A model generated the notes under the pieces. It searched no databases and was not told where the DNA came from. It saw only the letters and a list, made by a program, of their open reading frames with translations. Below, piece by piece: positions 59,239 through 64,000 of a DNA stretch of 64,000 nt. A program made the translations under genes and the position numbers. The first letter of the stretch is position 1; the number at the start of each line of letters is the position of its first letter. The DNA comes from Agrypnus murinus (Eukaryota; Arthropoda; Insecta; Coleoptera; Elateridae). The stretch lies in NCBI GenBank assembly GCA_929113105.1, contig OV816026.1:117393025-117457024 (forward strand), read 5' to 3'.

Positions 59239-59312
59239 GGTCAGACCCGGGGAATTGAACCCGGATCGCTCGGTTAGTAGCTACAGCGTAACCATTGAGC
59301 TACCGAGACGCC
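59239..59312 (-). pseudogene. tRNA-like gene with T8 terminator
   Basis: 74 bases with box A (TAGCTCAATGG), a formable D arm (GTAG/TTAC), box B (GGTTCAATTCC), a nearly paired T arm, and a run of eight T in the minus strand (59234-59227) nine or so bases downstream, a pol III stop. However, the acceptor ends (GGCGTCT and TCTGACC) and the anticodon stem do not pair. It is therefore a tRNA pseudogene or solo head of a tRNA-derived SINE. It lies just outside the left TIR of the next transposon. Confidence 0.55.
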
Positions 59313-59337
59313 TTTCAATGATGTTTTTTTCTCATTA

Positions 59338-61643
59338 TACACCGTGTCCAAGATCAGAATGCACAGCATGGGGATCTTGAAAACGGTAAAAGATACAGGT
59401 TGGCTTAAATTAGGAAAAAGTTGCACTATTTAGAGTATGTTTACATGCAGATCGCAGAAATCCATGATTGTTTATCGTTTTTAAAATTTTCCAAAAAATG
59501 CAGTTTTTCGGATTTTCGATTTTTCCAATTTTTGTATTTATTTTAAAAGATATTAAAAAACTAATGACACTTTGTCGTTGTCACTTTTTAAGCTCTAGAA
59601 AATGGTGTCTTCAAATTTTTTATCCGATGTTTCATCTTCGAGAAATCATCATCAACTTAATTTTTTTATATGGCCACAAAAGTAGAAACAGCTCATATAC
59701 GGTAGCATTTTTTATTACAAATTCAATGATGTATCACACATTATGCTTCTAAAGCCAAAATACAGAGAAAAATGAATTTTAATATCTTTTTAGATTCTTA
59801 ATCTAGTAGGCATTGGAAAAAGAATTCAAAGATTATTGCAAGTGTTCAAATAAGTTCCCATTATTTTCTAGACACAAATATGCTCTTTGTACAGTTGAAT
59901 TTAAAACTTTGGCTAACATTTCTGAGGAGATTGTGTTAACTGCTGCTATAACCGATGCCAATAATTGTTCTTCAGTTTCAAAAGTTGAGTCATACACTTG
60001 ATTTTTTTCATAACCCCACATGAAAAAGTCTAACGGGCTCAAATCTGGTGATCGGGCTGGCCAAGCTACTTCACTGTGAGTTCCAATCCATTTTTCAGGA
60101 AACCTCTGCGATAAATACTCCCGTACATTTCTTGAGTTATGTGCTGGGGCACCATCTTGCTGAAACCAGCAGTTGTTAATTATTGCTAGAGGTAATCCAT
60201 CCAAGGCGTCTTCTAAATCAGTCTGCAGCAGGTCAAGATACCGCTTGGAATTTAAATTGTTGTGATAAATAAAGGGTCCTATTATTCTGCTACCTAAAAT
60301 ACCTATCCACATATTAAATCCAAATCGGTGTTGATGCCTTGCATCTTTTTTTAAATGAGGATTGTCTGTTGCCCAATAATGTTTGTTACGCCGGTTGAAA
60401 ATGCCATTGTTGGTTATCATGCTTTCATCAGACCAAATTACTTGAAAAGGAAAAGTTTGATTTTCTTGACATTCTCTGGTATACCATTCACAAAGACTTG
60501 CTCGCCTTCTCTCGTCACCAGATCTAAGACCCTGACAAATTCTAAATTTATATGGATGAAATTTATTATTTTGTAAAATGAAGTGGGATGTAGATCTAGC
60601 TACCCCAGTCTGACGCTCAATTAGTCTTGTGGATATTTCAGGATTTTCAACAACGGCTAGTAGAACAGTATTCACTTTTTCTTCGTTGGATTGTTTTTTA
60701 CGAGATGAAAGTGGTTTTTTGAATGAACCAAATTCCTTTAAATTAGATACCAAACGTCTAAACATGGATTTCTCAGGTTGTCTTCGTTCAGGATAATTAT
60801 CAGAATACATCTGCTCAGCAGCTACACAATTTTTGTGGCACAAGATGTAACACGTCAACATATCAAATTTTTCTTCGTTTGTGAAATTTCCTCTTTCCAT
60901 CGTAACACAAATAAATTAAAACACTTTAACTTCTTATAAACAAAACAAACCACTTCAAAATACGTTAGAACGTTTTTAACAATAATGTGACAGATCAAAT
61001 AGAAATATTGCAATTGTTCCAATGCCTACTATTTAAAAAGTAAAAAAAACAATACTTAATTACATTCTCGGCAGAAGTTTTAGACCATGTTTTAAATTCA
61101 GCTGTTTTTTCTAGGCTGTACTTGTGTCTAGAAAATAATGGAAACTTATTTGAACACTTGCAATAATCTGATAACTAGATTAAGAATCTAAAAAAATATT
61201 AAAATTCATTTTTCTCTGTTTTTTGGCTTTAGAAGCATAATGTGTGATACATCGTTGAATTTGTAATAAAAAATGCTACCGTATACAAGGTGTTTCTACT
61301 TTTGTGGCCATATAAAAAGATTAAGTTGATGATGATTTCTCGAAGATGAAACATTGAATAAAAAGTTTGAAGACGCCATTTTGTAGAGCTTAAAAAGTGA
61401 CAATGACAAAGTGTCATTAGTTTTTTAATATCTTTTAAAATAAATACAAAAATTAGAAAAATCGAAAATCCGAAAAATTGCATTTTTTGGAAAATTTTGA
61501 AAACGATAAACAATCATGGATTTCTGCGATCGGCACGTAAACATACTCTAAATAGTGCAACTTTTTCCTAATTTAAGCCAACCTGTATCTTTTACCGTTT
61601 TCAAGATCCCCATGCTGTGCATTCTTATCTTGGACACGGTGTA
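59338..61643 (-). mobile_element. Tc1/mariner-group transposon (DD41D type) with long TIRs
   Basis: 2306 bp flanked by TA (59336-59337, 61644-61645). Ends begin TACACCGTGTCCAAGAT. The inverted repeats extend about 540 bp (59338-59880 and 61101-61643) with scattered substitutions and one indel of about 20 bp. The left arm includes the last 15 or so codons of the transposase gene, so that coding end exists twice in inverted orientation. Confidence 0.9.
59833..60900 (-). CDS. Tc1/mariner-group transposase, intact (DD41D spacing)
   Basis: 355 codons, no lesions. N-terminal HTH region (NFTNEEKFDMLTCYILCHKN, about residues 5-60) of the type common in insect transposases; second HTH about 85-120 (STRLIERQTGVARSTSHFIL). 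DDE/D core: D in VIWSDESMI, D in CWFQQDGAPAHNSR, and the last D of SPDLSPLDFFMWG, 41 residues after the second Asp. That spacing is the signature reported for the rosa/visitor (DD41D) lineage. Cut-and-paste transposition at TA is expected. The C-terminus (YLCLENNGNLFEHLQ) lies in the left TIR. The start ATG at 60900 is the only one upstream of the HTH. Confidence 0.9.
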   Translation of the reverse strand: MERGNFTNEEKFDMLTCYILCHKNCVAAEQMYSDNYPERRQPEKSMFRRLVSNLKEFGSFKKPLSSRKKQSNEEKVNTVLLAVVENPEISTRLIERQTGVARSTSHFILQNNKFHPYKFRICQGLRSGDERRRASLCEWYTRECQENQTFPFQVIWSDESMITNNGIFNRRNKHYWATDNPHLKKDARHQHRFGFNMWIGILGSRIIGPFIYHNNLNSKRYLDLLQTDLEDALDGLPLAIINNCWFQQDGAPAHNSRNVREYLSQRFPEKWIGTHSEVAWPARSPDLSPLDFFMWGYEKNQVYDSTFETEEQLLASVIAAVNTISSEMLAKVLNSTVQRAYLCLENNGNLFEHLQ

Positions 61644-61645
61644 TA

Positions 61646-62813
61646 AAGTTAGAATGATTGTTATTCAATTAAAACAATTAATTAATGTTTTACATTATTA
61701 TATAATTTTTAATGTAATTTTATTTATTATTATTGCTAAATTACAATAAAAACATTGAAAACATTTATAATTTGCTACATAATGCGAGAATATTTGACAT
61801 TTTGCGCAGAGGTTAATAACCTTGACAATTGAATTGTGATTTTTGTACATATAAATTATTTTTTGAAAACGAGTACATACGTATGATTATTTAGCTGTAA
61901 GTACTAAATAGTAGATTGACTGAAATTATACAAATTGTAAACGTATTATTACTATTGTCTTTACAAATTTATTGTTTACTTTTGTCGTTTTTAAAATTCT
62001 AAATGTATCATGAGTAAATCCGATGAAGGAAAATTGGGGTGTACACTCGTACACATCCAAACATCGTGGAAGCGGCTCACATTACATCTATTAATTTATT
62101 GCCAAATATTTCACGTAAAAAATATGAATGCGAGTATAAATTCTAGGTTAAAAAACTTTCTTAGCTGGTGGTGGTTTATTACTTTTTTTGTTGTCGTAGA
62201 TAAAGTATAGTGTGTAACGCGTGCAAAAACACCAATTTCTGCACTTGTAACACAATATACTATTAAAGAGGACATGAAGCACAAGAGTTTAAAACCTAGT
62301 AAATCCATTTTTTTTCTGTGCACCTTAAATACAAACCTATTGCGGTTATACCTATGCATGTGGCTCAGTAAAAAAATCGCAATGCTCACATAGATAATAC
62401 TATTAGACTCCCCTTGACATAAGTAGTTCAAAAGCACCACCTAAGGCAACGGTCGACCCTCAATTTCTCTTGCTGTCCCAGACCTCTTGAAACATTCATC
62501 ATAAACTAGTGGCACTCACCTTCATGTGACATATTATTACCTACATCACTACTATACTACCTCAATCACCTAATCATCCGAAACTCTAACCACTCTCATT
62601 TTTTCTTTCTTTTTCTCATATATTTTATGAACTATTTATTGGTAATTTTTATTTTACAAAACAGTTTGTGTGGTTATAACAGTTTATAAACATCTAGTTA
62701 TTTTGTTAATAACATACGAACTTTCTTCCTTTATAAACAAAACATCTGAAGCAACAAATAAATAGTAAACTTGGAACATTGATATTGTGAATCTTTGGTT
62801 CTTTAGCCTCTTA
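61646..62813. other. Non-coding, nothing recognised
   Basis: AT-rich with short ORFs lacking domains. Confidence 0.3.
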
Positions 62814-63404
62814 CAGGGGCGTCCCTAGCGGTGTGCACGGCACACGGGCAGCCAAGTTTTGGGAAGCTAAATGAATTTAAAATTAATATACTATATGGCG
62901 AAGGGCAGCGATATTCAAATTAAACTTATTGGAAAAATGATATCCAATGATATTAACACAGCATACCCACTCGATTCCCGGCACTTTGAAGTTGATAAGA
63001 CGCTTCGCATATCGCACCCAATAGTGACAAACCACGACCAGTTCGCCGAGGCTTGCCGATCGTCATCGTATTGCATGCTGTTAATAACGAAGATAACTAT
63101 AACTAGAAGAACTATTTAACAGCCCGAGAATCAACAAAGTCACACACAACGGCTTTCAATATTTGCGAGAGTGCTGGTTATAACTATACTGTGGTAATAA
63201 AATAGTTGTGGTTAGAAATGCTAAATTGAATTATTCGTACTTATTTTTCTAATAAGCGTATTTCTGTTACAAATTAACATGAAATTTAAAACTGCTATTG
63301 CTACGAATATGATCCATCAAAGGTGGAGGTCAACATATATAAAAATTGGGGGCAGCAGTAATAATCTTTGCACAAGGGCAGCTAAGAATCTAGGGACGAC
63401 CCTG
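62814..63404. mobile_element. hAT-like MITE (CAGGGGCGTCCCTAG ends)
   Basis: Ends CAGGGGCGTCCCTAG and, inverted, CAGGGTCGTCCCTAG, followed on both sides by GGGCAGC-type motifs. Length about 591 bp, no transposase. The flanks (GCCTCTTA, GCCGTTTT) match poorly, so the 8 bp duplication is uncertain. It directly abuts the truncated 3' end of the mariner copy at 63406. Confidence 0.6.
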
Positions 63405-63405
63405 G

Positions 63406-64000
63406 CCGTTTTATAATGGAGTAAAAGAAACTTGATTTAATAACACAAATTATATCAAAAACTAAAATATGAACATTTTTTCACTTTTCAACATAGTCGC
63501 CATCAACGTTCAAGCATTTGTCAAGCCGTGGCACCAGCTTTTGGATCCCTTCATCAAAGAACACTGCCGCCTGACTATTAAACCAGTTCGTAAGTGTTTC
63601 TTTAAGCATGTCATAATTGTCCAAACGCTTCCCACCGAGAAATTCCTTAAGTTTTGGAAAAAGATGAAAGTCTGATGGTGCCAAGTCTGGGCTGTAAGGC
63701 GGATGATCCAGTACTTCCCAGTGAAAATTGTCCAGTTGCGTTTTTGTTCTTGCTGCAACGCGAGGCTGAGCGTTGTCGTGAAGCAGAACGACGCCGCTAG
63801 ACAGTAGTCCCCGCCGGAGATTTTGAACAGCGCGCCTAAGCTTTAACAATGTTTCACAATACCTCTCGGCATTTATTGTCATTCCTCTTGGAAAAAAGTC
63901 TATCAGAAGAATTCCTTTCCGGTCCCAAAACACCGTGGCCATGATTTTTCGTGTTGAAGGTTCTTGTTTGAACTTCCGTGGGCGTGACGGGGAGTTTGAA
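63406..64000 (-). CDS. Mariner copy 2, transposase partial at window edge
   Basis: Same family as the copy at 32108-32937 (nearly identical from CCGTTTTATAATGG onward). The transposase frame is open from base 64000 to the stop at 63481, covering the second and third catalytic Asp: LLHDNAQPRVAARTK and YSPDLAPSDFHLF, ending LDKCLNVDGDYVEK. The segment deleted in copy 1 (RKIMATVFWDRKGILLIDFF) is present. The outer TIR is missing: the sequence joins a hAT-like MITE at 63405. The N-terminal half lies beyond the window. Confidence 0.9.

Noticed and set aside
59239..59312. Functional tRNA gene
   Set aside because: Acceptor and anticodon stems do not pair, despite good A and B boxes.
59468..61513. 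Matching 94-codon ORFs at 59468-59752 (+) and 61229-61513 (-)
   Set aside because: They are the same non-coding TIR sequence read from both arms of the DD41D element.

Overview
The window looks like AT-rich, repeat-dense nuclear DNA of an arthropod, most likely an insect. The evidence is GT-AG introns, a GAS1-type receptor gene split by a 12.3 kb intron, Jockey-type LINEs, mariner/Tc1 elements, hAT-type MITEs, tRNA-derived SINEs, a P-superfamily transposon and a patch of CCTAA-type telomere-like repeats. No bacterial gene organisation is seen. The order of insect cannot be fixed from the sequence alone.

Layout. 1-3800 is the 5' part of a Jockey-like LINE on the minus strand: gag intact, endonuclease/RT ORF carrying one early frameshift and running off the window. 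3.8-10.9 kb is non-coding with a hairpin repeat, a minisatellite, a SINE and a TIR element. 10905-23982 (+) is the one clear host gene, a growth-arrest-specific 1 (GAS1)/GFR-alpha-like GPI-anchored protein in two coding exons. Its intron holds nested repeats: a hAT-like element with a SINE, a second hAT MITE and a decayed UBTF-like HMG-box fragment, then a fossil Tc1/mariner gene. 27.2-28.5 kb is a complete mariner with an intact transposase. 30.5-34.7 kb holds LINE and mariner debris and a TIR element. 37.9-39.7 kb is another candidate hAT. 40.0-42.8 kb is a second, decayed LINE split by a 0.4 kb (TA)n tract and a MITE.

47.8-49.1 kb is the most notable locus: the 3' end of a Ty3/gypsy-like LTR retrotransposon. 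Between the pol tail and the 3' LTR it carries an intact 262-codon ORF with a TARG1/OARD1-type macro domain (ADP-ribose hydrolase fold, both catalytic residues present) followed by a CCCH zinc finger. Its LTR has five AP-1-type sites and one CRE in about 135 bp.

50.6-51.5 kb is a hAT MITE filled with ATCGATTAATCG repeats. 53.5-56.4 kb is an end-to-end P-superfamily element (2.9 kb, terminal and subterminal inverted repeats, 8-9 bp target duplication) whose THAP-transposase gene is broken by a stop and loss of a catalytic segment. 59.3-61.6 kb is a Tc1/mariner-group element with a DD41D-spaced intact transposase and TIRs over 0.5 kb long. The window ends in a hAT-like MITE and a second copy of the mariner family seen at 32 kb.

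Apart from the GAS1-like gene, nearly every coding signal belongs to mobile elements, so the window reads as a TE graveyard around one developmental receptor gene, with three or four elements that still look structurally intact.
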